This document shows, piece by piece, positions 32,818-44,447 of a stretch of DNA of 64,000 bases (the stretch's first letter is position 1; every line of letters begins with the position of its first letter). The DNA comes from Adiantum capillus-veneris (Eukaryota; Streptophyta; Polypodiopsida; Polypodiales; Pteridaceae): the NCBI GenBank assembly GCA_014529385.2, contig CM043949.1:148283850-148347849 (forward strand), read 5' to 3'. Under the pieces are notes generated by a model, which was not told the DNA's origin, ran no database searches, and saw only the letters and a list, made by a program, of their open reading frames with translations. The translations under genes and the position numbers were made by a program.

Positions 32818-33343
32818 ACTTTGAAAGAATTTCTGTGAAGCGCTTTGTCTCCTCTTGTGTTACAAACTCCTCGCAACCAATCTGCAACTCTTGAAAAGAC
32901 TCCTTTGTGAAGGTATGCCTAATATTTTTAGGATTCCTCAAAATTGGTTGTAAAGAAGCCTGCTCAATCTTTTCCCTGTTGTTGGGTGGTAAGGGTGAAG
33001 CTACTGGTTTCACCTTCTTTGCTACACTCTTGTATTTAGTTTCAACATGGACTTTTGGGCCAACTGTTTTGCTTTCTTTAAAGGCTTCTATTACTTGATA
33101 CATTTCCATAGAGCAAACTTCCATAACTTCAGTTTCAAGATGCAAATTAGACCCCATTATAGTATCAAGCTCACCCATATTATCTACAAAAGAAACTTGT
33201 TCACACCAACCCAAAACATTTTCAGTAGGCTCTAGCAACACACTTATTTTCATGCCTATTTGTACATTATGCACATATTGCCTCTCACATCTCTTCAAAT
33301 CTTCAAGTTTTGTAAAACATACTGATCCATTCCTTGTTACCAA
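32795..33343 (-). pseudogene. Element A: protease-to-RT linker
   Basis: Open frame of 182 codons, reading from 33343. It includes a segment with CERQYVHNVQIGMKISVLLEP and the pre-RT segment CEEFVTQEETKRFTEILSKYGKAF, equivalent to the usual EEF..L...ILxxY block. It overlaps the RT frame by 23 bases in another phase, so a frameshift lies at the RT start. Confidence 0.75.
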
Positions 33344-33605
33344 GGAGCCCGTTGAAAAATTTTCACCTATTTTTGGATCAGGCGAGACCCTTTTTCTTTC
33401 TGTACCACTGCAATCTCGCTTTACAATGGTACTTGGCCAAAACCCATCATTTCTCTATGATCATGAAACTCTTTGCTCACCTTTGGTAGAGGATGTTCTC
33501 TGAGGTTGTCACGATTTCTTTCATGGTTTACACAAACTGTGAGAAATTGGATAGCTCGTTTACCATCTTTGCTACGTATCCTAGCATATGCTGAACCATC
33601 ATCCA

Positions 33606-33905
33606 TTACCTTTGTTTCCATTCAAACTCCCACAATGTAGGGTTGTCCAATAATTTTTGGTCAATCTTTACATCACCTATTGTTACCTTCACACCTGGAC
33701 ATGCTGCATACAATTCACCGGATGAATTGCTTGCCACTTTTACCATCCAGCCATGATCTGTGTCCATCGGCCATTTGCACTTGTTGTAGAGACTCTTTGA
33801 CATTATGTTTATTTCTGAACCATGGTCAATCAAGGAAAAAATGGCTCTTCAAGATCACCTACCTTGACCAAAGTTTTTGTAGTAGCCCTTGCCCAATGAC
33901 TTCGT
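33606..33905 (-). pseudogene. Element A: aspartic protease (DHG variant)
   Basis: VKVGDLEEPFF (about 33870-33838) then, after a one-base shift in a T-run, LIDHGSEINIMSKSLYNKC. The triad is D-H-G rather than D-T/S-G. GMVKV-type strands and ACPGVKVTIGDVKIDQK follow, where the ILG block should be. The position between gag and RT fits. Whether the variant is functional in living members cannot be told from this copy. Confidence 0.75.
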
Positions 33906-34065
33906 GAATAGTAACTCCTATGAATATCTTTAACTTCTTCATCATCATTTGAGAAATGCACTTGCTTCACTCTCCCACTAGATTGGTAGCATCCAAAACC
34001 ATAGCTCCATCATCCTCCTTATTTTGCAGCTACATCCCTTGTGTCTTCGAGGTTTCCCCTTCAAC

Positions 34066-35781
34066 CTATGGACGAGAAACTTCAGCAAGGGTTTTCCTCT
34101 TCCTCTTGATGATGTCAATGATCTCCTCATGGAATTCACGCTTTGCAATGCCAAGAACTTCTCCCAGAGTAAACTCAATCTTGCTATTCAAGATCCTTTC
34201 CTCCAAGACTTTCTTTAAATCTGTAGCAATCTCAATATCAGATTGTAGTTTATAAGTTGGGCCTTTTGTCTTACCTTTTGTTGGATCTTTCTTCTTTCCT
34301 GTTGTAGACTCCTCCATGAGTACTTCAGGTGGAGACGCTCCTTGTGTTGAGTGTGTTTGGGAAGGCATTGAGTCGCTTCTTCCCCCACTTCTGGAAGCTC
34401 TTTTTGATGATCCTTCATAAGCATTCTCACGTCTGCGCTTCTCTTCTACAATCGCCTCATTTTGTTGGCATTTTGTAATGTAGGCATGCACTGACAATGA
34501 GTCCACTAGATCATTCCATCCTGTTTCTAGACGTATGCAATCACCTGCTTCATGTAGAATCTCTTTTGTAAGCTTTCCCTTTTTAGCTAACTGCATGACA
34601 TTTGGCCAAATTTGACCATGATGGTCACTCGCCTCTTCATCATTAAGGTGCTCAATTTTTACTCCATAAGTAGTTGCCTCAATTGAAGAGCTGGCACGGT
34701 TAGTTGCCATATCTTCAACTAAGGTTTGCATTTCCCCCTTCCCAACGTTAGTTCTCAAGGGTAGACCTATCTCTCTTAAGTGGATTTTTCCATCCTTAAA
34801 AAAAACAACATCTTTTGACAAAGCATCACTAAAATCATCACAATCCCTTCTTACATGGTCTGTATTATCACACCAAATACATCTATTAACAAACCCTTCT
34901 TTGGGCTGTTGTCTTTGCCTAGGAAGTGGCCCTGATGGTTGGCCTTTTTCTTCAAGCTCTGCAAGCTTCACCTTCAAGTCACGCATTCCCTTCACAAGCT
35001 CATCTAGCATGGACTCATCAAACTTAGGAGCGATGAAAGTAGGCCTTACCATTTTGTCAGAAGTTGAGGTGGAAGGACTTGTAGTGTTTACTACCATCTT
35101 GTCCCTTCTTCTTTGTCGTTTGGCAAGCAGTGAGACAGCACCTTCAACCTCATTCCAGTCGGTTTTTAGTCCTTGCTCAGCATCTTTATCTTCAAGAAGA
35201 AGCTCCAAATTTTCTTGAAACTCTTTACCTGCAGCTTGTTAGAAAAGATCTCTCTTCTCTGCATCTAGTGTGGCCCTTTCTGTCCTTGTCAGTTGTGCAT
35301 AGCGCCGCTCAAATTCCCTAAGTAGCTCTGTTATTGATAGTCCTTGCTTTGGCTTGACTGCCCATTCTAAGAATTTCCTTTTGGTCACTCTCTCCGAGTC
35401 CTCCATGAAATATTCTTTCTTTAAAGCTACTTTGAGTTCTTCCCAATTTCTCCCATTCCCATCTTTAATTGTCCTAACATGCTCCCTAACTCCTGGAGCA
35501 ACAACTAGCTCAAAGATTTGAATCATCTCACCTTCTAATATGCGATGCAGCTCCATTTCCCTCACATACTCGCGTAAGTACTTGGTTACATCTTTGCCGC
35601 CATTGAATTGATCCATTCTATTGACGACCGCTTGTATGGCCTTCGTTGTTGCTGAAATCTCCCTTCTTTCAGTGGCATGTTGTTGTTGCATGAACATCGC
35701 AAATGCTTGAATCATTTGTATTGTTGATGGATCAAAATGCATACCCTGTTGCTCAACATGATCACCCATGGTTACCCACAA
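34066..35781 (-). pseudogene. Element A: gag with zinc knuckle (one in-frame stop)
   Basis: Reading from about 35769 (ATG of MGDHVEQQGMHFDPSTIQ): MIQAFAMFMQQQHATERRE, then the gag core YLREYVREMELHRI, WEELKVALKKEYFMEDSERV and LLREFERRYAQLTRTERATL. A TAA at 35239-35241 interrupts the frame, which then continues in phase to 34066. A zinc knuckle CIWCDNTDHVRRDCDDF lies near 34880-34830 with all four ligands. A Ser/Lys-rich region and a basic end follow. In the family gag forms the particle. The only defect seen in 570 codons is the one stop. Confidence 0.86.
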
Positions 35782-35794
35782 ATTCTCACCCTAG

Positions 35795-35816
35795 TTTCAC
35801 GTCGGGTTCACCAAAA
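35795..35816 (-). other. Element A primer binding site region
   Basis: On the minus strand ttggtgaacccgacgtg follows the LTR end (…ttgaca, 35820) within a few bases, and the gag ATG follows some 35 bases later. The sequence fits the tRNA-complementary site of this gypsy type; the exact tRNA was not determined. Confidence 0.65.
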
Positions 35817-35819
35817 ATA

Positions 35820-37991
35820 TGTCAAGAAGTAGACGGTCTTGCCAGGAAGGCACCGGGCCTCTTGCTGTGAGAGTTTGTGAGGAAGCTCAAGGGTTATGAG
35901 AAGGAGCTAAGATGTATATAACATAGCTTCTAGAGCTAAAGAATAAATGTAGCCAAAGAAGCCGCTCACTTTCCCTTACAAACACATACGAGATGGAGAG
36001 AACTCATGAAAGAAAGTCAAAACAAAACAAAAATGAAAACATCGAGATTACGATCATATCGTATCATGGGTAGGATAAAAGGGTTAATGAATGAGTTAAT
36101 GATATTTAATCTTTGTATTCCAAATAAGCTACGGATTGCTCTTTGGAACTGTAGCTTTGTGCTTACTATAATGTATATGTTCTGTCTAGCGATAGGGATT
36201 AGTTGTGAGTACAAATCCTCTTGATTCATAATAAAATAACCACATTCACATCAAAAGAGAAATCATACTCAATAATAGGTAGTATTATGGGATTTGGTGA
36301 GAGAAGTATTTAGTTGAGCCTTTCAGGACCAAATAGAAACACTATGCGTTGCTGAAAGTGAATCTTTCGACTAATCCAAATGTTGACCCTAATAGATTGC
36401 ATTCAATGGAATTGAAAGAAATTACCTCTATGTGGATTATGGTTATTCATCAATGATATACCTAGTATGTTCAAAGATAAAGGTGTGAAAGAAGTGAAAG
36501 GAGAAGAAGAAGAGAGTTTCTCTCCCAAGCCCTATTGTTGCCCTTAGGCAATAAGGATACTGCGGGGAGAGAAGTACCTGTAGCAAGGAGATTCTAGAGT
36601 TTGTGGAAGAGAATGAGAACATTAAGAGAGAGAGATGCTTGTGGAAGATGAAGATATGGTTACCAACCTTGTGCTCATAATTGTTTCCCGCAAGAAGGTT
36701 GTACTCATTACATTGACAAGGTTGCTGCTTGAATACCTTCCAATGAAACAATTAGGACACAACAAGAGAGATCAAAGGGGAAGTTTTATAAAATTAGAGA
36801 TATATCTAAGTGTGGTGGTGGTATTAAAGATAGATAATGAGAGATAGCGATAGAGTTAGAGACAAGTATTGGACTAGATATGCAAATGAAAGTAAAACTA
36901 GCAACATATATCTTACATGAGAGCAATCGCCACCACCTTAATGGAGAGAGAAGATGAGGAAAGACTTCAGCCTTTCTTCAAGAGAAAGTGTGGCACTAAG
37001 ATGAGTGTGTCACTATGGAATTGAGCTATTCTCACTCACTCATAACTTACCCCCAATGAAGAGAAGGTTGCCCTTTTTATAGGTGAGGGAGCCACGTTTT
37101 ACATAATCACTTGATTAGGCTAAAGAGTTAGCCCAAATCAAATGTTCTTTGGATATTTCTTAAAATGGGATATATTAGGACTCAAAATATCATTAAATTC
37201 AGCATTTTTGGTCGTTGAGGTTCCATGTGGGTGCATGATGTATATGGGCCCCACCTAAGCATCTTCTGTGTGGCTCCAGCAGAGGGTCCCAACTTGTGTG
37301 TCTTGTCCTTCAAGGCATCTTTGAGGTGTCACATTCACATGCTTGTGTCTTTTATCCTCCAAATATCTTATTTTATGGAAAAAGACCAAGATTACCTCTT
37401 TTCACTTGATTCACCTGTTTACCATCTCTTCTTGCAGTGTAGTTGTGAGAGGCTTTTTCACTCTTTTCCCTGTAACTTTTGACCTGTAACTCGGATTGAC
37501 ATGCTTCAAAAGGCAAAATTGGCCTACTAAAAGATCTTGACTTGGTTTTGGCATTTTCTCCACACCCTTAGGTCAGGATTTTCAAATTGGGATGGTCCAA
37601 GAAGCTTTGGATCTTCCTTTTCATAAAGTCTTGTAGTAGGCCCTTCCCTCTTGTATGTATCCAAGAAGGTATGCATTATTGAAGGGTTATATTATTAAAT
37701 AAATGTGAAAAGAAGAAAATAATTTATATATGGTAGGGTATAGCTGAGATATTAGAAGAAATATACAAATGCTTTTCCCCCCAGACAAAAGAGGCTCAAT
37801 CATTGATACTTCTCTTGCAGTACTTTCTAATAGTAATGTACATTTATATTACTTCAAAGGTAATACTAAGGTATGTTAGAGAGATTTTATTTATGCATAT
37901 GAGTATTATATGAAGTATACTTATGCGTCAAAAAGTCACAAGATAAATCGTTTAATGTCCGTTCCCACTATATACGTGCCACAGCACGACA
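35820..37991 (-). repeat. Full-length LTR shared by elements A and B (2172 bp)
   Basis: On the minus strand it runs from TGTCGTG at 37991 to …TTGACA at 35820. The low side leads into a primer binding site and gag of element A. The high side is preceded by the polypurine tract and integrase tail of another copy (B). Both termini match the split LTR at 24411-24601 and 29385-29831. A minus-strand TATAAAAAGG box lies at about 37072-37081. Open frames inside are short and shared by no family. Confidence 0.87.
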
Positions 37992-38220
37992 TCCACCCCG
38001 TCTAAACCTACACATCCTCCGGTATGTGCCACATTGTCTCTTGGTAAGATCAGACCTCTTGTACATCTTCCTTGCTTTCTTCTTCACTGGATGATTCCAA
38101 AGCTTCATCTTCACTTTGATCTTTACCTGTGGTTTGCTCTTCTTCCTCATCAACATCTGCTGGATCATTGTTTCCTCTTCTCTTAAACATTTTGATCCTT
38201 TTTCCTGCAATGGGAATCTT
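37992..38220 (-). pseudogene. Element B: integrase tail and polypurine tract (copy 1)
   Basis: Nearly identical to 29832-30061: the Lys-rich tail with KCLREEETMIQ, then KRSDLTKRQCGTY, then the purine tract and LTR start at 37991. The rest of element B is cut off at 38221 by LINE sequence. Confidence 0.85.
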
Positions 38221-38587
38221 TACCTCTATACCTCTTCTCCGAGCAGCAGATTGCTCCTCTTCTCCTGTCCATCAGGAGAAATCTGTTACACTAGAGCACA
38301 ACATGACTTTTGCTGGCTGGTAGTAGTTGCCAACCAGGTGTTGTTGGCGACTATGTGGTATATCACTTCTTGCTGGATCTTCTCGGTTTCTTGTATCAGC
38401 CAGGTAGAGAGGCTGATAAGGAACTTCCTTTGGTCAGGTCGCGACATTTAGATTGCCCGAGCCAAGGTGGCTTGGTCGGTGATCACACTTCCTTGTTCTC
38501 ATGGAGGGCTTGGGATCAATGATCGAGCACATCAGAGCAGAGCCCTTCTTGGGAAGTTCGTCGTCCTCATGTGGCACATACCGGAGG
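38221..38587 (+). mobile_element. Internal LINE fragment embedded in the element B tail
   Basis: About 350 bases matching 39195-39545 of the full LINE copy at roughly 90%. It contains QVLLATMWYITSCWIFSVSC, QVERLIRNFLWSGRD and ARAKVAWSVITLP, a segment from the C-terminal part of a LINE RT. No A-tail and no target duplication. The last 19 bases (38569-38587) are an inverted copy of the gypsy tail phrase at 38620-38638. Confidence 0.8.
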
Positions 38588-38638
38588 CAATGGGAATATT
38601 TACTTCTGTACCTACACATCCTCCGGTATGTGCCACAT
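38569..38638. repeat. Perfect 19-bp inverted repeat at the LINE/gypsy join
   Basis: Left arm 38569-38587 (atgtggcacataccggagg), right arm 38620-38638 its exact reverse complement, 32-base loop. The right arm is ordinary gypsy tail sequence, so the left arm is a small inverted insertion. Confidence 0.95.
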
Positions 38639-38819
38639 TGTCTCTTTGTAAGATCAGACCTCTTGTACATCTTCCTTGCTTTCTTCTTCACTGGATGATT
38701 CCAAAGCTTCATCTTCACTTTGATCTTTACCTGTGGTTTGCTCTTCTTCCTCATCAACATCTTCTGGATCATTGTCTCCTCTTCTCTTAAAAATTTTGAT
38801 CCTTTTTCCTGCAATGGGA
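38588..38819 (-). pseudogene. Element B: integrase tail (copy 2)
   Basis: Second copy of the same Lys-rich tail, equivalent to about 38006-38218 without the polypurine tract. It ends tgcaatgggaat, where the LINE target duplication starts. Confidence 0.82.
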
Positions 38820-38829
38820 ATCATTAACA
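38820..38829. repeat. LINE target site duplication, left
   Basis: atcattaaca, repeated exactly at 41317-41326 after the LINE A-tail. Confidence 0.85.
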
Positions 38830-41316
38830 TCTGTTTTCCTCTTGCCCCCTTTCTCTTTCTGTTCTATGCGGAGGCGATGAGTAAATTTTTGGTGTCGCAG
38901 CAGGTTGGTCTGAGGGTCTTAGCACTCCCTATACGGGGAGATGAGCTTCTGGTTGCTGAGTTTGCCGAGGACTCAGCCTTGTACTTAGAGGTGCAAGAGG
39001 CCAATTTACACAGATGTGAGCAGGATTTGGAGACCTTCTACTGTGCATCGGGCGCACTGATCAACTGGAGAAAGACAGTGGCTTTCTCAGTTGGCAGCGC
39101 TCCTGTGCCAGATTGGATGCCAGGAGAGGGTTTCAGATGGATTCCTCCAGGGACTGCAATTCGGTACTTGGGTTGTCAGGTTGGTTTGGACTTGTCCCCC
39201 GAGTAGCAAATTGCTCCTCTCCTTTCCATCAGGAGAAAGTTGTTACATTAGAGCTCAGCACGACTTTCGTTGGCTGTGGTAGAGTAGTAGTTACCAACCA
39301 GGTGTTGTTGGCGACTATGTGGTACATCACTTCTTACTGGATCTTCTCGGTTTCTTGTATCAGCCAGGTAGAGAGGCTGATCAGGAAATTCCTTTGGTCA
39401 GGTCGCGACACTCAGATTGCCCGAGCCAAGGTGGCTTGGTCAATCATCACACTTCCTTGTTCTCAGGGAGGGCTTGGGATCATTGATCCAGCATAGCAGA
39501 GCAGAGCCCTTCTTGGGAACTTCGTCGTTAGAGGACTTGTTCCAGGTGAGGAGCCCTGGAAGGAGTTCTTGCTACAGAGGCTTCGTGCCAGGGTGCCTCA
39601 GTCAGGAGGCCCTTGGCAACCTTCAACCAAATGGATCTTTACAAAGTTGCGCCGAGTTGGTTTGAGCAGGAGACTGGAGGACCGATTCGCTGTGAGTTTG
39701 CTTCGATCTTGGGAGCTCTTACGGCGTGGCCCACAGCAGAGATAGCCGATGTGCACGGAGGAGCGCCTATGGTAGCCCCTCATTTGGAACCCCATGGTTA
39801 GCACTCAGAGAGGCCACTTGGTTGGGAGTCGGTCTCATGTTTCTTGGGGTCCCATGGCAGGTCCAGCACGCTCTCTAGGTGATTGGCTAGAGTTCACAGG
39901 TTTGTCAGAGGAGGTGCAGGCTGTCCAGCTCTACAGGGAATGAGAGGGGTGTAGAGCATGTGTCAGGACATCTCAGAGTCAGTTTGAGCTGAGTGTCTCA
40001 CGCCTCTCGAGCCAGTAGCACCCTGGTGGATGGGAGCCTTCACACGACTGGAGGTTCTCATTTCAGTCACGGCTTGCTCAGAGACTGTCCCAGTCCTGTT
40101 CTTTGAGCTTCAGGGTAGGGGACGTTTATAGCGAGTTGCAGTAGAGTCCCCGTAGGTAGCAGAGTGCTGTTTCCATAGTCTCCGAGTTGTGGGCATCTAC
40201 GGGAGGACTTGCGTCATAGACCCTGTCCCAACAGCTCTTGAGACGGGACACTGGAGGCTATGGGCTTGGGAGTGCTGTCCACTGGCACGAGTATAGTGGG
40301 ATCCTGGTGAGTGGCTATAGAGGGACCCCTTCTCTTCTGTAGACCTCCCAAGAGTCCCCTTCTTTCAGTACACTGTTCGGCTTGGACGTCATATACTTGC
40401 AGCATAGAGAGAGGCCCGCCCCGCTGCAGCACGTCATTGGCAGGAGGAGGGCCTCACAGTTGAGTTCTTTGCAGCTTTTTGGCAGAGGCTATGGGACTCC
40501 AAATAGCCGAGACGCGTCACTTTGTTCCAGTGGCTAGTTGCACACAGAGCCACAGCAGTAGGGAGTTGGCTTGTGCATAGTGGTCTCTCGGCTGCATGTG
40601 CAGCCTATGATCAGTTGGTGGAGAGTCAACGTCACTGTCTTTGGGACTACCCCTCGGCCCAGCAGGTGTGGCTACGAGTTCTTCAGCTAATGCCTACCCC
40701 CTCCACAGCTCGACAATACACTTGGGGGGTAGCGGCTTGATCCACCCTCACGAGCCCGGCACTTCAGTTTGAGCTATCTTCCACCAGCAGGATGATAGTG
40801 ATGCAAGGGGGGACGAGCTACACTCCAGCCTGCTACAGATCTTACTCCACAGGAGTGGTACAGGGAGAGAGAGGAGTGTTGGGAGCTCATCAGCCGCCTA
40901 GCTCTCTGGTTCACCCGGGCCCGTTGTTTCCGCATCTTTGAGGCTCGCCCTGTGGCACCAGCAGAGACTGTTCGTGACTTTTGGCTAGAGCTGATCCATA
41001 CTCTTAGAAGACAGCTTGAGGGACTACAGGGCATCTCCGACCGCATGCGGGAGAGCCGCGAGGCTTTCCTTTGACTCTGGCACCATGGGCCCTTCTACAC
41101 CATTGTCCAAGGGGTGCTCAGATGGCACTACTGTCCACCTGTGTGGCTCTTCCCTCCCCCCATCTCTTGATTTAGCCTCATTGTATATATGCTTTTTTTT
41201 CATTGGGGGAGTCTCCCCATCATGCTTGTTGTAGCCCTCCCCTCCAGAGGTGGATGTAGCCCTATGGGCAGTTTTCATTAACTAATAGAAGGAGCTTTTA
41301 CTCGGAAAAAAAAATC
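38830..41316 (+). mobile_element. LINE (non-LTR retrotransposon), 5'-truncated, with A-tail
   Basis: A 10-bp target duplication flanks it and an A run (about 41306-41314) ends it. An opening frame has PLAPFLFLFYAEAMSKFL, then LLVAEFAEDSALYLEVQEA, where the RT catalytic box usually reads FADD; here the first Asp is Glu. CASGALINWRKTVAFSVG, RWIPPGTAIRYLGCQVG and, in a shifted frame, TSYWIFSVSCISQVERLI and SRALLGNFVVRGLVPGE follow. Near 40560-40737 ESQRHCLWDYPSAQQVWLRV matches the Cys/His zf-RVT module found after plant LINE RTs. Endonuclease and ORF1 are absent. Many frameshifts after 39210. In the family, insertion is primed at a nicked chromosomal site. Confidence 0.86.
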
Positions 41317-41326
41317 ATCATTAACA

Positions 41327-41832
41327 AAGAAAGATAACGACATTTTATCATTAAAAGAAACATTTATATTAATTTAATTAGTTTTGTTGTTTTAATGTAA
41401 ATAACTTCAGAATTTAAAAATTATATTGTTATTTTTGTAATTGTGACTTATCGTAGGCTATTTGCTTAATTACGTATAATCCTTTAACACTAACCGTTTA
41501 AGTGATACGTTGTTTCATTGCTTAGGATTGGTCCGCATTTAGACCGGTGAAGGTTAGGTGCTTAATTAGAGAGCCTAGTTGTTTATGTATTGAATCATTT
41601 AGCTAAGCAAACTTAGTCGTTCAGATGGCTCAATTGGTTTCATTATTTAGTTACTTAGCGACTTAGTCATGTAGGTTTAATCGATACTATTCAAACGGTT
41701 TATCAGGGCTTGCCACTTAAACATAACCACTTGGGGATTTAGTCGCTTATCACTTAAAACAAACTACTCCGTATTAAGCCGTTGAAGGCTACACGCTTAG
41801 GGCTAGTCACTTAGTAGTATTAGCCATAAAAG
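41327..41832. other. AT-rich non-coding stretch with recurring CTTAGTCG-like phrases
   Basis: No coding signal. From about 41460 to 41820 phrases such as acttagtcg, gcttatcac, ccacttaa and ttagtcgctta recur irregularly, giving a cryptic short periodicity. No family recognised. Confidence 0.5.
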
Positions 41833-42224
41833 GACTTGGACAAACAAAGTAAAATAACGCAATCGAACTTCAAAAGCACACACAAACTTTAGAAACGCAA
41901 ACAGATTTCAAAAACAAACTTATGTCAAACCCTAATATATAGGTATTGATCAATAAGATGAGATTATTACCCGGTGGTCTTAATCTCCGTGTACCTCTAG
42001 GCTGAGGTGTGCGGAGATTAGGCATGGCTAGAGAATGTGAGGTTGTTAGAGCTAGTGGCAAATGGTAGAAAAATCGCAAATGGACATAAAAAATGCAATA
42101 GTCTTCAAAAGTGACTTGTTACTTAAAAAATGCAAATGGACTTCGAGAAACGAAGACGTAATCGAACATCAATACCGTACACTAACTTTAGAAACGCAAA
42201 CAGATTTCAAAAAAGAATAAACGC
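41833..42224. repeat. ~300-bp tandem repeat with hairpin core, left part
   Basis: About one unit, matching 51430-51640 and the copies before it (gtcaaaccctaatatatagg, attacccggtgg, ggttgttagagctag). It is cut at 42224 by the LTR of the gypsy element and resumes at 50971. Confidence 0.82.
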
Positions 42225-43373
42225 TGTCAGGAGTTTTTTGGAGCAAGGGATTGCGCATATGTACATACACATGCATGGTGCATCAAATAAAGGATTGCCC
42301 ATTTTCCTTAGCCAGGTGGTTATGTGCGGCCCACATGTGTACAGGTAGGACAGGGTGTACATAGTGCATCGATTTTCGCTATTACCAGTACTACTGTGTT
42401 TTTCTACAATAATGAGGAGTTTATAGCGTGTAAAACTTCTCGAGGAAGCTATCCACGGGCCGACGACATGAGGTCAGCAGGTGCGTCAGATGGCATCTAG
42501 TGGCGTCAGGAGGGCGAACAAGGTCAATATTTGCACGCAGATGAGGACGGACACAACGTGGGTGTTTTCTTGTGAGAGTTACGCAGAAACGTCATCATTA
42601 GGACCACTTTTTGGGGCCACTTCACATGGTGGCGAGATGCATTATTGGAAAAAAGCTCAGTGCCAGGTGTGCGGATGATGCAAAAAGGTGACAACTATGC
42701 ACTGCGAGGTCAGTTTTTGGCCTGTTCGGGGTCCGTTTGAGGTCATCTAAAAGGCCAAGGGTGCCCAAGTAATAAAGCTAAGTGTGGGAACTGAAAAAAA
42801 TGAGAGAAGACCAGAAAAAAACGTGGAGAAGAGAGGAGGAACAGCCGCAGGTGTGTTTTTGCTCATTTTGGAGCCTGTTTCGGCCGTAAACTGCTCATCC
42901 GAGGTCGGATTTGAGCACTTTGACATTGTAGACTGGGGTTTTGGTCCGTTCCGGACGCGATGGCGCTGTCCATTTTGCCAAATTCCTCCCTCTTTTTCTG
43001 TTGTTTTGGCTGTGTAAGTTTCTCCTATGAGCGAAGTTTCTGCTCCAGTTTGTGATTGTGTCTGGTATCTTTTACCCATATTGTGTGAGTTGTTTGTCCC
43101 ATTGGTGTTGGCCCAAGCTCAATTGTATCTAAACATCAGAAATTATCCTCTTTTGAGCTGAGTTTTTGTGTGTGTGTGTGTGTGTGTATGTGTGTCTGTG
43201 TGGAGTGGGCAAGTGGATAGTCTCTCTCCTCTCACTCCAGAGGTGTGTTCCCTGTCTCGGCCAGGTGTGTTGTCTAAGCCGAGTGGTGCCCCATAGTGTG
43301 TGTATGTGTATCTTCCCAAGAGTGTGTGTCGGGTCGTTATAGAGGCGCTGTGTGTGTTTTCATCACGCTCACA
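42225..43373 (+). repeat. 5' LTR of the Tat-like element
   Basis: TGTCAGGAG...CTCACA, 1149 bases, matching 49825-50970 with few substitutions. A GT run lies near 43169-43187. Confidence 0.93.
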
Positions 43374-43379
43374 TTCTTT

Positions 43380-43396
43380 TGGCGCCCCCACGGAGG
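43380..43396 (+). other. Primer binding site of the Tat-like element
   Basis: tggcgcccccacggagg, six bases after the LTR end; it resembles the common gypsy site beginning TGGCGCC. Confidence 0.75.
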
Positions 43397-44447
43397 ATCT
43401 TCTTCGAGTACCTTTTGCTTCGAGCTTGGAGCTTCGGGATTACAGGTTATAGGTTGCAGATTACAGGTTACAGGTTACAGGTTACAGGTACAAGGATAGG
43501 TACAGGTTCAAGTGATTCACACAGGTACAGGTAGCTGGAGTACATTGATATACTAACAGTGATGTCACTTGCAGTTGTTGTGGGAATGCATCACTTGGCG
43601 CCTATTTGAGCGCATTGTCTGCTGGATTGTACGTTACTTGTGGAAACTACCATTGTACGCATTTGTGGACCCATACTTGGTTGTATTTGGCAGTCCCACC
43701 CATTTCTGAGACTTGGTCTGGAAGATAGTCATTTCTGAGACTTGACTATATGCGATTTGCATTAGCCTTCGTGTAAGGGTCGATAGCGTGAGGTTTTTAT
43801 TGAGTTTGGGGATTCTCAAATGTGGAGATCCTTTCGGTGATACAGGTAGCTGGAGCACCCTTTTTGTGACCTCGCCATAGGCTATGTACTAGTGAGTCCT
43901 ACTTGATGCTCGGGTTCTATTGTTGAGAGTTTATGCATACATAGACAGTCTATATTTTGGGTTCCTACTGCTCTACTTCTGGGGAAACTCTGTCGAAATT
44001 TTCCCAAGTTATGATGGCTAGTTTTTTGGTATTTTGAGCCATTTATGTTGTTATGCTGCTGAAATTTGGGGAAAAATCAGAGGATAAGCCAGGTGTGCCT
44101 TCTTGGGAGCTTCATGGTTGGCTTTAATGGATGATCAAAATGGCCCTCAGTTCACTCCTTTTCATTTAACTCAAAGAATTCAGATTAATGTTCATGTGTC
44201 CAGGAAGATCTTTTTCCAGCAGCGCATAGTCTTTATGTTTGGGCCAAGAAGATTGAGGGAGATCCTGGAATGTCCTTTGCCTGTTGTCATTCCGATGATT
44301 AACTATGGAAACTCATTTGATGTGCATGTGTTTGTCCTTATCTAAAGCTGAGCTCCATTGAAGTTTCTGGGGATTGGGTAGTGAAAAGTTTTGGGTTCTT
44401 GCACGTGTGTTCGAAGGGGTTCTCAAAGCATCATAATTTGGGTAGCC
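43397..44447 (+). other. Untranslated leader with a TTACAGG micro-repeat
   Basis: No convincing gene before the gag ATG. At about 43438-43490 the heptamer ttacagg and variants occur about seven times in a row. A small open frame at 44103-44345 lacks family features and is probably chance. Confidence 0.7.

Noticed and set aside
43438-43490. Telomere-like repeat
   Set aside because: The unit is TTACAGG, not TTTAGGG or TTAGGG, and it lies in a retrotransposon leader.
44103-44345. Short ORF upstream of gag in the Tat-like element
   Set aside because: No domain, poor context and absent evidence in relatives; likely part of the leader.
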